DNA of 64,000 bases from Capronia americana (taxonomy: Eukaryota > Ascomycota > Eurotiomycetes > Chaetothyriales > Herpotrichiellaceae). Position 1 is the first letter of the stretch, and each line of letters opens with the position of its first letter. The DNA lies in NCBI GenBank assembly GCA_016110215.1, contig JADWQD010000013.1, positions 372,001 to 436,000 on the forward strand, in the 5' to 3' direction. The position numbers and the translations under genes are program-made. This document shows positions 11,934-22,305 of the stretch, in pieces. A model generated the notes under the pieces. It searched no databases, was not told the DNA's origin, and was given only the letters and a program-made list of their open reading frames with translations.

Positions 11934-14100
11934 ATGACTGAACTCACCCCGAGCACGCTCTGCGGCGCGTGCGAGTCTATATTCCAACAAAGTAATGCTT
12001 CCCGGTCGGACTCGACGGGGGATATCCCCCACCACGGCCTGGAGGAACTCGCGTCGCGCGCCAGCCAATGCCACTTGTGCCTGACGGTATTCATGTCCAT
12101 TGACCCCGACGCCTACAGATTGTTCCGGAGTCGAGGGTCGGCCGTCGACTCCGTTGGGTTTGCATGGATCTCGCCCATCGCGAGGGATCAGGCGCGATTA
12201 AAGTTCCGCTACGTGAAGCCCTCGAAGGCGCCAATGTCGCCGGAGGAGAACAAGGAGAACAGAGGTCCGACGCCGAGCAGTAGTGGTTCAAAGGCGAGTC
12301 TGCTGTTGAATTGGGAGGAGACCACGGGGCTGGTGGTGGAGTTGATCCTGATGAATCCAAAGTGTGAGTCTTGACCAATATCTAGTGGACGTGAGGATAA
12401 AGACCCCCCTTTGGGACGGCGACTGATGGTATTTGGTTGCAGACGCTGTTGAGCCCGGCGTGCGCACCATTGACGCTAGATCTGTCACAACAGCATCGCA
12501 GGAGACGCTCGAACTCGCCAAACAATGGATCCAAGACTGCACGTTCAACCACATGAAATGCTCCGTCTCGGCAAACCCGGACGCGTCGACCTGGAAGCCG
12601 ACTCACCTCTTGGACATCTCTCTGAAGGGCCCAAGGGGCGCTCCAGGCCTGAAGCTCGTGGACGGCATGTTCGTCGACCCGTTGAGTGAGTACGTTACCT
12701 TGAGTCACTGCTGGGGAAAAGTCAAGACGACTCGCTTGCACAAAGGCACGCTTGCCGCGCTGAGGCAGGGTGTCAGCTTGAGTAGCTTGCCCAAGACATT
12801 TGCAGAGGCGGCGTCCGTCGCCGACAAGCTGGGCTTCCGGTACCTCTGGATCGACGCGCTCTGTATCCGGCATGATAGCGAGGCGGATGTGCTGGCCGAG
12901 ATGGGCCAGATGCACCGGGTGTATTCCGAAGCCACGCTCAATATTGCGGCCACGTCGTCGAGGGACGATGCGACGGGCCTGATCTACACACGCAATGTGA
13001 CTGCGTTGCAACCGTGCATCGTCTCGGTCAACAGCAGCCTCGGCGTCGACGAAGGCCTGTACAAGATCCTCCGCTCCACCCTGTGGCACGATCTCGTGGA
13101 CTCGTCCCCGCTCTCGAAGCGCGCGTGGGCGTTCCAGGAGCGTTGCCTCGCCAAGCGCACCCTGCACTTCACGCGCAACGAAGTCTTCTGGGAGTGCCAG
13201 CAGATGTGCTGCTCCGAGGTGTTCCCCAAGGGCCTGCCCGCGACCATGGGCCCGCCCTCGTCGCAGGAACACGAAGAATTCTTCAGCAAGAAAATCCACC
13301 ACCAACGGCACGGCAACTGGCACCAGCTGGTCAAGATGTACTCGCCCAAACGCCTCACGTACGCGTCGGACAAACTGCTGGCCCTCACGGGGCTGGCGAA
13401 GCAGTACATGGCGAGAAACCGGCTCCACGCGGGCGACTATCTCGTCGGCATGTGGAAGCCGCACCTACCACACTCACTACTCTGGCGGGTGGAGCAGGGC
13501 CGTCGACCCACCAGGTCTCGCGCCCCGACGTGGACGTGGGCGTCCATCGACGGCGAAGTACGATACCCCGAACCGGCGACGTCGCAGCGCGAGACATGCA
13601 TCGAGATCATCGACCTGGACGTCAAATATAACCCCGCGGGTGACAACTTTGGGATTGTCGAGAGCGCCAAGATGAAAGTGCGCGGATTCATGGCCCGCGG
13701 CCTCCTGAGACGGACGCACGACTACTGGGGGCGGACGCCGTGCGTGGTCCAATGCACGAAAGGCCAGGTGGAGCTTGAGAATGCGAGCTTCGACGACCGC
13801 CTGCCCAAGTTGAGCGACGCGAGCTCGGGGATGCTGTGCGAGATGCTGGAGATCTACCTCTTGCCCGTGATCGACGTGGTTGACCGAGTGGAGGGGCTGT
13901 TGCTGTGTGCTACGATGAAGAAAGGCGAGTTCAGACGGATCGGCTGCTTCGATGTGTCGACGTACGATCAGGTCAATTGGGATCGGTTTCGCAGTGTCAT
14001 GAAGGGCGAGGCCGAGATGAACAACTATCTGGAGCGGCTGGACCACGCGAACGGCTATTGGTTTGCGAGTGACTATACATATACGATTAATGTCGTCTGA
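11934..14100 (+). CDS. HET-domain (heterokaryon incompatibility) protein
   Basis: Two exons (11934-12363 and 12443-14100) encode 695 aa. Splicing AAG T|GTGAGT to TTGCAG|AC joins MNPKY to AVEPGVRTID. The N-terminal 140 residues hold two CxxC-type pairs (LCGACESIF; CHLCLTVF), as in many HET proteins. The HET domain begins near residue 226 with YVTLSHCWG and continues through SLPKTFAEAASVADKLG, YLWIDALCI and MHRVYSEATLNIAATSSRD. Downstream, RAWAFQERCLAKRTLHF is the usual post-domain motif. HET proteins trigger cell death on non-self recognition in ascomycetes, although most paralogues are uncharacterised. There is no attached NACHT or WD repeat, so this is a HET-only architecture. The coding region is GC-rich at third positions, which produces a spurious 360-codon antisense frame. 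Confidence 0.93.
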
Positions 14101-15037
14101 AGGGGGAGTGGTGGCCTGGGGGGGTTGCGATGGCCGCTTGATGGAGACTCCTTCGACAAGGCCGTGGCGGACGAGAACTCGGATGCTGGAAGGGAAGTCC
14201 TGTCTGTATAATGTTGATGATATTGATGGCGCACGATGTCGAGGGATCTATCTATAGTCCTATATGTACTCGTATAGTACGGTATGCACAAGACGTCCTC
14301 CGTACTTAAGCTCTGATACCACCAATCCTGGCCCTATTCGTAGCTTGCTGTCCAGAACGGCCGCGATGAGCCGCTCAGCCTTGTTCCTGTTCTGTTGTTT
14401 ACCTTGCTGAACCCATCCGGCCTCGCACATGGTTGACCGGGGTTGTGCCGTCCCCTGTGGATCTTGCTGGTCGAAAATACGGCGTACAGTTCTGCCAATC
14501 CAGCGGCATTGTGGCGTTAATGTCAGCCAGCCCTGCTGCCATTGCGAGGGATTGGATTACCGATTTGCGGTTGCTTGCAAGCCGAATACGATGCACGGCG
14601 TCGACTCAGTAATGTAGTACAGCGTACCGAGTACATCCACTGCATTCACGGCATGGGTAGGCAAATGACACACAACACCATGACCGGCACATCCAGAACG
14701 GTCTGTGGAACGGATGCCTGGACGCCTGGATCCCCCGCAGAACGTCGACCGGACACGATCCCGATCGATAGACCACGACTAGTAAGTAGCTTCGTGCACC
14801 TCCACAATGCTGCATCTGAAGGACAAGCACCACCAAGGGCCACTGCGCCAGCTCGTCGGGGTCAGGGACGTGCATATATATATGTAATGGAGGTTTATTT
14901 GCCCATGCTGAACTCTGTCTCCTCTGGTACTGTCCTCCTCATCCTGTCATAGTCTGCTGAATATATCTAGTATTATCATCTACTCGTACAGATAGACACC
15001 GTTCCGTCCTCGATTGGAAAAAGCGGAGAAGCTCGCC
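14101..15037. other. Intergenic, TATA-like stretch before CFEM gene
   Basis: This 937-bp gap has a TATATATATGTAATG stretch at about 14874-14890, roughly 150 bp upstream of the CFEM start, and a TACCGAGTA motif at 14625-14633. No coding sequence was recognised. Confidence 0.5.
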
Positions 15038-16009
15038 ATGCATCGCCAGCTCATCCTTGCTGCCTCCACCCTGCTGGTGGGTTTCGCGGCGGCGCAAACC
15101 GCAGCGACGTTGCCTTCATGTATGTCCCTCTTCTGCGGCTTGGGCTCAATACTGATCTACTGTGTCCTGTGTGATTTGCTGACGCCATCGGATGTGCTGT
15201 AGGTGCCAACAGCTGCGTGACGAGCTTGCTCCCCGCGAGCTGCAACCTTGATCCAGACTGTTAGTTGCTCACCTCGAAGGCAGAAAGAATGATACAAGGA
15301 CAGCATCGCTGATGAGGCACCACCACGCATAGGCATCTGCCACGCCGAGTCCTTCCTCGACAATATTGGGTGCTGCGTCTTCCAGGCGTGTGACCCTGCA
15401 GACCAGGAGGCCGCGCTGGCATATGCGCACAGCATCTGCGACCCTGTGTCTGCTTCGTCGCTTTTGGTACGTTTCATTGCTTCCGCCGCGTACTATGTAT
15501 CCTCGCAACACCAGCAGGGGCCATACAATAACGTCGTTCGATCGCATCCCTCCCTCGCGCCCACCCAGCACGGCACACTCCAAGAATGCTACTGCAGCGA
15601 GTGGGATCCGTCACCCTGGGAGATCCTTAGTACTTGCAGATCTTTTTTCTATCCGTCCTCCGCAAGAGGTTTAACAACAAGGTTACACGACCTCGTCACT
15701 GACGCGCAATGTGTCTCTCCACAGCCCGCCTCTGCGACCTGCACCTCGACCACAAGCAGTGGAACCGCCACAGCGAGCAGCTCAAGCGCAACAACCACGG
15801 CCACCTCGAGCAGTGCAACTACTACCTCTCTCTCAGAGAGCGCGTCTAGCGCCTCTTCCGCCGCCTCTTCGAGCGCTTCCAGCGCCAGCTCCTCAGCGTC
15901 TTCCGCCGCAAGCGCTGCGACCGAGAGCCCAACCGGTGCTGCTAACCAGTTGGCCGTCGGATTTGGTGCCATGGGAGCGGGTATGCTGGGTTTGGCTGCT
16001 CTATTGTGA
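15038..16009 (+). CDS. CFEM-domain GPI-anchored surface protein
   Basis: Four exons (15038-15119, 15203-15259, 15333-15466 and 15725-16009) give 185 aa. Residues 1-20 are a signal peptide (MHRQLILAASTLLVGFAAAQ). Splicing restores the CFEM pattern: PSCANSC, then Cys after eight residues, LDPDCIC, GCCVFQAC, then 15 residues to the last Cys. That is the eight canonical cysteines plus one extra (the GCC doublet). A Ser/Thr/Ala-rich stalk of about 75 residues follows, then a hydrophobic C-terminal tail (QLAVGFGAMGAGMLGLAALL), as expected for GPI attachment. CFEM proteins act in haem/iron capture, wall structure or host interaction; which applies here is unknown. The third intron is 258 nt, a multiple of three, and has no in-frame stop (see findings). 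Confidence 0.9.
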
Positions 16010-16349
16010 GCTGGCATTATCCGAGAATAAGACGGAAAGAGATTGATATATATCTATAATAGCGATGAAGGAGGGGCGTAGGTTGGAATAGTTTGAGAAG
16101 AGCTCTGTTCAGAGACGTCGTGCTCGGTGTTCGATGCTTTGCTTTGTGCCAGATCTTTATATACAGAGAATCAATTCTTAATGTGATAGCACACTGTTTT
16201 CGTGGTGGTTGTACAATTTTGCCCTCCATCCCATATTTGTACACGACCGGCTGCGTCAACTCGTCGCAGTACAGTTCCTGGTGGTCCCAGCGTGTGTAGA
16301 GTAGGGCCCCATAGTCCAAGACGACACTCCCTCCTCTTGGTGAAGCGGT
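16010..16349. other. Convergent intergenic
   Basis: This 340-bp gap lies between the 3' ends of the CFEM and ilm1 genes. Nothing is recognised in it. Confidence 0.6.
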
Positions 16350-17138
16350 TCACTCGTCTCCATCATCCTCGAATTCCCTCCTCCGTGCCAGCGCCTTTGC
16401 AACATCACGACCCTCGTCCTTCAGAACCGTCCACAAATACCCCCAGAACAACATGTCGACCAGCGCAGCCGTGAACGTCACCCGGTTCGCGAGCAGTGCA
16501 AACCCCGACAGACTGCTCGAGGGGAGGGACTGCGAATGTGATTGCGAATCCGGATCCGAGTGGAACAAGTATATCCAGGCCACCAGGACCGACGACCCCA
16601 GCACGTGCAGCCCCGCGAGAGTCAACCAGCGCGCCTGCGCCGTCAGCAGCGTGTGGACTTGTTCGGCGTAGCGACGAGGAGACATTGACATCCCCGCACC
16701 ACCGCTGCTCTTAGAGCCAGAGCCAGAGGAGCCAGAGGCGGCCTTCGCGTCGCGCGAAGATGATCGAGACGCCGCCGAAGGAGGGGGGAGCATGGTCAAG
16801 TCCCCGGCGAACAGAAAGTTCATCCCGGCGTACACGAGCAGGATCACGGCGAGGAGCGCACATAGCTCGCGTTCGGCGCTGGCGTTGGCGGCGCCGCGGC
16901 CCGTAATCAGGCTGCTTAGCCGGTTACTCGTCGTGCTGCCACTGCCACTGCCGCTGAGGGAGTCGTACGGTTGTGGTTCGGGTGCGTAGGATGCGGGCCG
17001 CAGGGACATGCTCTCGCCGAGGAGCCATATCGGGGTGGAGGAGAGGAGTTGCGACGGCGCCGTCAGGAGGTAGTATGCGAACGTGACGAGGGCGAGCGAG
17101 CGAGTGCGGAGGAGGAGGGAGGATGACAGGAACGGCAT
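16350..17138 (-). CDS. ilm1: Ilm1-family membrane protein (increased loss of mitochondrial DNA)
   Basis: A single exon of 262 aa from the ATG at 17138; an upstream in-frame ATG at 17228 would only add a low-complexity leader. The order of hydrophobic segments fits Ilm1: RTRSLALVTFAYYLLTAPSQLL then WLLGESM near the N-terminus, ERELCALLAVILLVYAGMNFLF after a Ser/Gly-rich loop, and two further membrane segments (WLTLAGLHVLGSSVLVAWIYLF and a C-terminal one ending in the basic tail VAKALARRREF). Yeast Ilm1 is an ER membrane protein linked to mitochondrial DNA maintenance and K+ channel function. The two low-complexity loops (SGSGSGST and SGSSGSGSKSSGG) are longer than I would expect. The assignment rests on motif order, not on an alignment. 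Confidence 0.7.
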   Translation of the reverse strand: MPFLSSSLLLRTRSLALVTFAYYLLTAPSQLLSSTPIWLLGESMSLRPASYAPEPQPYDSLSGSGSGSTTSNRLSSLITGRGAANASAERELCALLAVILLVYAGMNFLFAGDLTMLPPPSAASRSSSRDAKAASGSSGSGSKSSGGAGMSMSPRRYAEQVHTLLTAQARWLTLAGLHVLGSSVLVAWIYLFHSDPDSQSHSQSLPSSSLSGFALLANRVTFTAALVDMLFWGYLWTVLKDEGRDVAKALARRREFEDDGDE

Positions 17139-17941
17139 TGTGGGAGCGTGTTGAAGAAAGGGGAGAGGGGATGGAGGAGTTGGTTTGAACGAGTTCTTCT
17201 TGGTGCTGAGTACGAGGTAAGTATGCACTCGTCCTGCGGAGCGTAGCGTAGCAGGGTATTCTTACATACTCTGCACAGTAGGAGAGTACCTACTGTTGCA
17301 CAGTAGATGACGAGGCTGCGGCAGTCCAGGCACAGACTTTTCCATCTTCGCTTGCTTCCTCCCACTCCATCCTCCATCTCCGCACGAGCAGAAACTAACA
17401 ACCCCGGAGGCACTCACACACTGTACGTACTCCAACCCCGTTCCAACCTAGCACCTACCTAGGTAGGTAGGTAGGTGTGTATGGACTTCTGCGTACGCAC
17501 TGCGACGCATGTCCTTCCGTATCCGGTACAACCACTTCTTGGTATCCATGGTTTACCCGACCGAGTCACGGGCTCATCTTGCCTCGATCTCACCCACGGC
17601 GTCCAGGGCGTCCAGGCTTCTACTTCCAGAGCTGCGTTGCCGAAGAGCCCATGACTAAGCTCCAGGACAGTCCACCAAGCACCGACGTGAACAAACAACA
17701 TAATTACCCCACATGGCACAATGACACGAGTAGAAATCTACCGAGGCTAATGCGCCTTGCACCCATAAGCTGCGCGCCTTGGCTGTGGGAGGGATATATA
17801 TCTCGAGGGCCGAGCGAGAAGCATTCGGACCCATCTCGAAGATCCAGAAACGCACTTGGGACGCCTCATCTGCCCCAGTACGACGACCGCTGCTGTACCT
17901 GCTATACCAGGACTATCAAACCTCACGGCCCGCTCAGCAAT
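17139..17941. promoter_or_regulatory. Divergent promoter region, ilm1 / SDR, with AGGT repeat
   Basis: This 803-bp region separates two divergent genes. It contains a tetranucleotide AGGT run at about 17453-17476 whose left half is the inverted CCTA repeat, so it forms a palindromic ACCTACCTAGGTAGGT core. An in-frame extension upstream of the chosen SDR start is open back to 17477 but looks non-coding. Confidence 0.45.
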
Positions 17942-19307
17942 ATGCAGCCTTACACTAACAATGGTCCCGTCAATACCGACGTGGACTTCGATACAAGCCG
18001 TGTCAAGGGGAAGACTGCCGTCGTCACTGGAGGTACGCTGAAACATATCCAAGCGATGCCCTGGCGCTGATGTTCCGAGTCAGGAGCCAATGGCATTGGT
18101 GAATCATACGTCCGTGCCCTGACGAAAGCCGGGTAAGAGGAGCTGTCCAGGATGTCTTTTGGAGAGGGTATTGACGCGCGGCTTCAGAGCCTTCGTCGTG
18201 ATTGCAGACCTCGACACCGAAGAAGGCACGAGGCTCGAGAAGGAGTTGGACGGGTGAGCAAGCCGCACCTCCAAGCAATGCTACCGGTTCAGCGCTCATG
18301 TCACGACATAGCTCCGCCAAGTTCGTCAAGACCAACGTCACTGTATGGGCTGATCAACTGGCCGCGTTCAAGACGGCAATCTCGTCAAGCCCTTCTGGAA
18401 GAGTCGACATCGTCGTGGCCAACGCTGGCATCAGCGGAGCTGATTCGGTCTTTTTCAACGATGGTAGGTCGAAAGGAGGACGGCGACGACGACGACCGAG
18501 AAACCATTTTGCTGACAAGACGTGACACAGTTGATGCTGAGGAGCCCCAGGAACCGAAGTTGAACATTGTCAACATCAATCTGATTGGCGTGCTGTACAC
18601 AATCAAGCTGGCCCTCCATTATTTCCGTCGACAGAACGCGTTGAACAAGGGGGACCCCCTGGACCAGGTGCTTGTCTTGCAGGGCAGTCTGGCGGGTTAT
18701 CTTGACCTGCCCGGAGCAATCCAGTACATCGCATCCAAGTTCGGTCTCCGCGGCATCATGCGGTCTCTTCGCCGGACGGAGCATGCGCACAATATTCGAG
18801 TGAACTATATCGGACCATGGTATGTCCTTGACTCTGGTTGCGCTTTCGCCACAATTTAACAACCCCCATCTAGGTTTGTCGAGACCAAAATTCTCAGCAA
18901 GCCAGTTGTCGAACATTTGACGAACCGAGGCATCTCATTCGCTACGGTGGAGGATGCCGGTCAATGCCTGATGAGGATTGTTTCCGACCCCAGCGTTAAC
19001 GGTATATAAGCGTGCCTCATGATATGCGGCCGTTCTGGTTGTTGACACGAAGCAGGTCGAGCATTTGCCATTGTGACGCGTGACCTCGCACCCCGTGGAT
19101 ATGTCGATATCAACTTCGACGACTATGAGCCGGACTCATTATTGGGCAGCCTGCAAGAATCTGCAAGCGGCAGCAGCGACCATCGCTCAGCAGTAAGTGG
19201 TCCGGTCAGTCCAGGCCCGTTTGACGGAAGACTGATGCAATCTGTTACAGCTGAAGCCCGAGGACCAAAAAACCAAAACCCAGTGGTCAGCCTCGGCTAT
19301 CAACTGA
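17942..19307 (+). CDS. Short-chain dehydrogenase/reductase (classical SDR)
   Basis: Eight exons: 17942-18032, 18084-18132, 18188-18253, 18312-18463, 18531-18819, 18874-19001, 19056-19192 and 19251-19307, giving 322 aa. Splicing rebuilds the cofactor-binding TGGANGIG (residues 29-36), an acidic residue after beta-2 (VVIADLD, favouring NAD+), VANAGIS, catalytic Ser172, and Tyr185-x3-Lys189 (YIASK). The C-terminal NYIGPWFVETK block matches the 15-hydroxyprostaglandin / 5'-hydroxyaverantin dehydrogenase-like group. All catalytic residues are present, so it should be active; the substrate is unknown. Reading through the last intron would give a different C-terminus, so exon 8 is the least certain part. 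The seven small introns (51-67 nt) make this the most fragmented gene in the window. Confidence 0.88.
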
Positions 19308-20460
19308 GAATCACTGTCAGCTGGAGGGACTGAGCAATCATAAATATCGTACACCACTGGCCATGAGACGCTCCAATCGCATAGCCAAGGTGTTCTTTTC
19401 ATCGACAGTGCAAAAGTCTACCGCTTGAGGCATTGTGCCAATTAATCAGTATTCCGTGTACCCCCCTCATCTCCATGCCTAGATTTCCGTCATTTCATGC
19501 CACCTTCAGTGACTGCGGTTCGTCCGAAGCATGAGCATGGTTCGTGTAGAGACCAGCGAACGTAGTCCAGGGCTGAGCCAACGGGAATGCAGCTTCCGCC
19601 AAGCAATGGCCCACGGCGCACTAAATTAAGTGGAGAGCACACAGTGTCTGTGATTGGCTCACTTAAATATAGACATGCACCAATAGACGCGGGGGACGTT
19701 CACCTCCCAAACCGCCAACTCGTGTGCCGCCTTCGTCTTCTCCACCAATTCTCGCCCTTTGTCAACGTCGCTGGCCTTTTGCCGGCGCTTACAAAGTTCG
19801 TTGATGAGGCTGATTCGTTCGACGCCTTCGCTAGTCGACTGCAGGAAGCACGACTCCCCTGCATCCGATCTGTCTCATCTTTTCCGAGCATCCAATCCTC
19901 GCTGGCCTCGAGACGCCGCTTGCTAAATGGCCCAATAATGGCCAGCATCCTGGCGTCCCTTTCGCTGGAGGTGCGCTGTTGACGATGGTGCCTTGCATCC
20001 ACACTCGCGATAGTCGAGATGCACAGAATACGAACAGCAAGGCGACAAGGAGTCTAGAGCCTCTGCTATTGTGGTACCACGGCTACCTCCTTTCTGGTAA
20101 GAACAGGAACCATCACGCGTATTCAAAAATAAAACACTGCTGTGAGTACCTTTGCCGCCTTATTTCTAGCCCTTATTCCCTCCTGTACACCTTGTCCAAA
20201 CAATCAATTCACTAAAGCTATAATCGAATGCAATAATATATCAGCGTCTTCATATCCTGTCAGCCTGGTTTCATGTCCTATAAGAGACCCCCGGTGTGAC
20301 CTCGGACTCCAACTGCAGCTCCCAGGCCCACGCGACCGAGCACCTACACCCAGTGATTTGAGGTCGGCGCTTTCCTCTTGATACAGGCGGCTCTTCTTAC
20401 ACGACCTCGACATCAAAACCCGGGCCTGTCGACCACTTTCACCCTCATACCACGTCGATC
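19308..20460. other. Intergenic, no gene supported
   Basis: This 1153-bp gap has overlapping 100-130 codon frames on both strands (19587-19982 plus; 19700-20002 minus). Neither resembles a family I know, and they exclude each other. A CCAAT-type box (GATTGGCTCA) lies at about 19651. Confidence 0.5.
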
Positions 20461-22305
20461 ATGGCCGCTGTGTTTGAAGGACTGCTCCCCTCGCGTCGAC
20501 GACCGTCAAGATCTCAATCAGAGTCTGGGAAACAGCTTCATTCCAGATGGGGCGATGCCTCAATTACCGCTCCCAACGGTGGTGGCTGGAGCCAGCATTA
20601 TCTGGATGATGACATAGACAGCGTTGTCTACCACGCCCATGGCAGCCCCGATTCCCAGAAAACACTCGTCAACGACTCCCCGGACCTAAGCATCAAAGAC
20701 GATGTCGAGAAGGTCAGCATCGAAGTACTCCGCCAGTCAACCCCTCCAGTCAACCAAAAGGAACGAGGCGCCATAACCATCACCATCCCTCTGCCGTGGG
20801 GCCGCCGGTCACATCGAAGATCATCATCCGGAGCCAAACAACAAGCCCAGGTCGCCCAGGTTTTCGAGAAAGTCATCACCGCAGAGTCACGCCCCGCCTT
20901 TCCCGGCCTTACCACCAGCATCGATGAAGTCATTGTTGCGGAATCACGGCCGACTCCTGAGCTTTATCGCGCAGTGTCGCCAGTCGTCCAGACGCGATCA
21001 CCGGTATATGACGATGTCAGCACCTTCTTTACCAGGGCCATTTTCCCCGAGAAACACCCTGGGCCGAGAAGTCTACCACAGATCCAGACTTCGGTCCCGA
21101 TCAACAAGAGTCAACCGGCTTCTGCTCTGTCCATCCTGAGCCCTGTGGCAGAGAAATACAACGGCATGTCTGAAAGTAATAACGCCACACCAATGGACAA
21201 CACTCCCATTGCCCACCGCATCACTTCGGCCATAAACTCCAATACCGACAACTTCATCGACGTTTCAAGTCTGACCGAACGTTTGGAACAACAAGCTCGC
21301 CACCCGTCACCCTTACTCCCAATATCACGAATCGCCAGTCCAATCCAGACTCCCATTGAGAGGCCAGACTCCCGTAGCACTGTAAGATTCCCGTCACGGC
21401 CAGCTTCAAGAGGACCCGGCATCGGCGAGGTGGCATACATGCGGGCTTCATCCAGAGGAGCGGTAGACCACCGTGATGGACGTCGATCTGCGTCGCGAGA
21501 ACCTTTGGGTCGACGAGCTCCGTCGGCGGAACCGGTCCAACGCAGAGCGCATTCGCGAGATACAGGAAGACGACGGGCAGATTCTCCAAGAGCGATGAGT
21601 GGCCGCTCCTACTCCAAAGAAGCAGTTGGTCGGGGAGACTCAACTCGAGAGCCGACTCCTGCTCCTGCAGAGCCACGGATTGGCCGTGAGGTTTCCATGG
21701 AGCCTCTCCGTCCTCGCGCCGAGTCTCCCGGCCCCGCCACTCGACGAGCCCATCGCCGCGGGTCTTCTGCTCGCCGTGATCTATCGCCCGCAAAATTCAG
21801 CCGCCGAGCAATTTCTCGCGAGCCAGTCACTCGCCACCGCTTTTCTGGCGACTTCACCAGGCGGGCAATGTCGGTGGACCCTATTCGCCGTCATGCCAGT
21901 CCCCGAGAGGACATCGTCCGTTTCCGCGGATCGCCTCCTTTGGGCCTGAAGCAGGGGGAAGGCGATCTGTCAGATTGGTCTGCTGCCGATGACCTGACCT
22001 CCGACGAGACCACCGACATCGAGACCGAGACGGATGAAAAGTACTTCGAATCCCGAAAGGGCTGGAACGGTCCTGCCGTGACGGGAGGAACAAACCAGGG
22101 CTTCTACAGCGGCGTCATCAACGACTACAAGCTCATTGCCCGGGACGTGGAGGCCGAGCAGGTCCAAGCACCCGCGCCCAAGCAGCCTGCGATCGAACTC
22201 GTCAAACTGATCAAGAAGGACAAGGTCGAGACGGAAACCAGCAAGGAATTCAAAAAGTATGGAGGCCCAGACTTGGTGCCCAACCAGGAGGAATTGTGGG
22301 GATGA
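20461..22305 (+). CDS. Disordered fungal protein with Arg-Arg/Ser repeat region
   Basis: One exon encodes 614 aa with no intron or frame break. No enzymatic domain is visible. Residues about 330-500 consist of imperfect repeats of the type RRA-x-S-x-EP/DP-x(2)-RR (for example SREPLGRRAPSAEPVQRRAH and SREPVTRHRFSGDFTRRAM), resembling RS/RR-rich scaffold proteins. The N-terminal third has a short conserved-looking block (GAITITIPLPWGRRSH). The C-terminus is more ordered: GWNGPAVTGGTNQGFYSG followed by an acidic/lysine segment ending LVPNQEELWG. The clean start and long frame support a real gene. I infer a scaffold or RNA- or cytoskeleton-linked role only from composition. Confidence 0.8.
   Translation: MAAVFEGLLPSRRRPSRSQSESGKQLHSRWGDASITAPNGGGWSQHYLDDDIDSVVYHAHGSPDSQKTLVNDSPDLSIKDDVEKVSIEVLRQSTPPVNQKERGAITITIPLPWGRRSHRRSSSGAKQQAQVAQVFEKVITAESRPAFPGLTTSIDEVIVAESRPTPELYRAVSPVVQTRSPVYDDVSTFFTRAIFPEKHPGPRSLPQIQTSVPINKSQPASALSILSPVAEKYNGMSESNNATPMDNTPIAHRITSAINSNTDNFIDVSSLTERLEQQARHPSPLLPISRIASPIQTPIERPDSRSTVRFPSRPASRGPGIGEVAYMRASSRGAVDHRDGRRSASREPLGRRAPSAEPVQRRAHSRDTGRRRADSPRAMSGRSYSKEAVGRGDSTREPTPAPAEPRIGREVSMEPLRPRAESPGPATRRAHRRGSSARRDLSPAKFSRRAISREPVTRHRFSGDFTRRAMSVDPIRRHASPREDIVRFRGSPPLGLKQGEGDLSDWSAADDLTSDETTDIETETDEKYFESRKGWNGPAVTGGTNQGFYSGVINDYKLIARDVEAEQVQAPAPKQPAIELVKLIKKDKVETETSKEFKKYGGPDLVPNQEELWG

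Noticed and set aside
12382..13464. 360-codon antisense frame opposite the HET gene
   Set aside because: It mirrors a GC-rich coding strand. The sense strand has an unmistakable HET domain, and the antisense translation is Arg/Val-rich with no motif.
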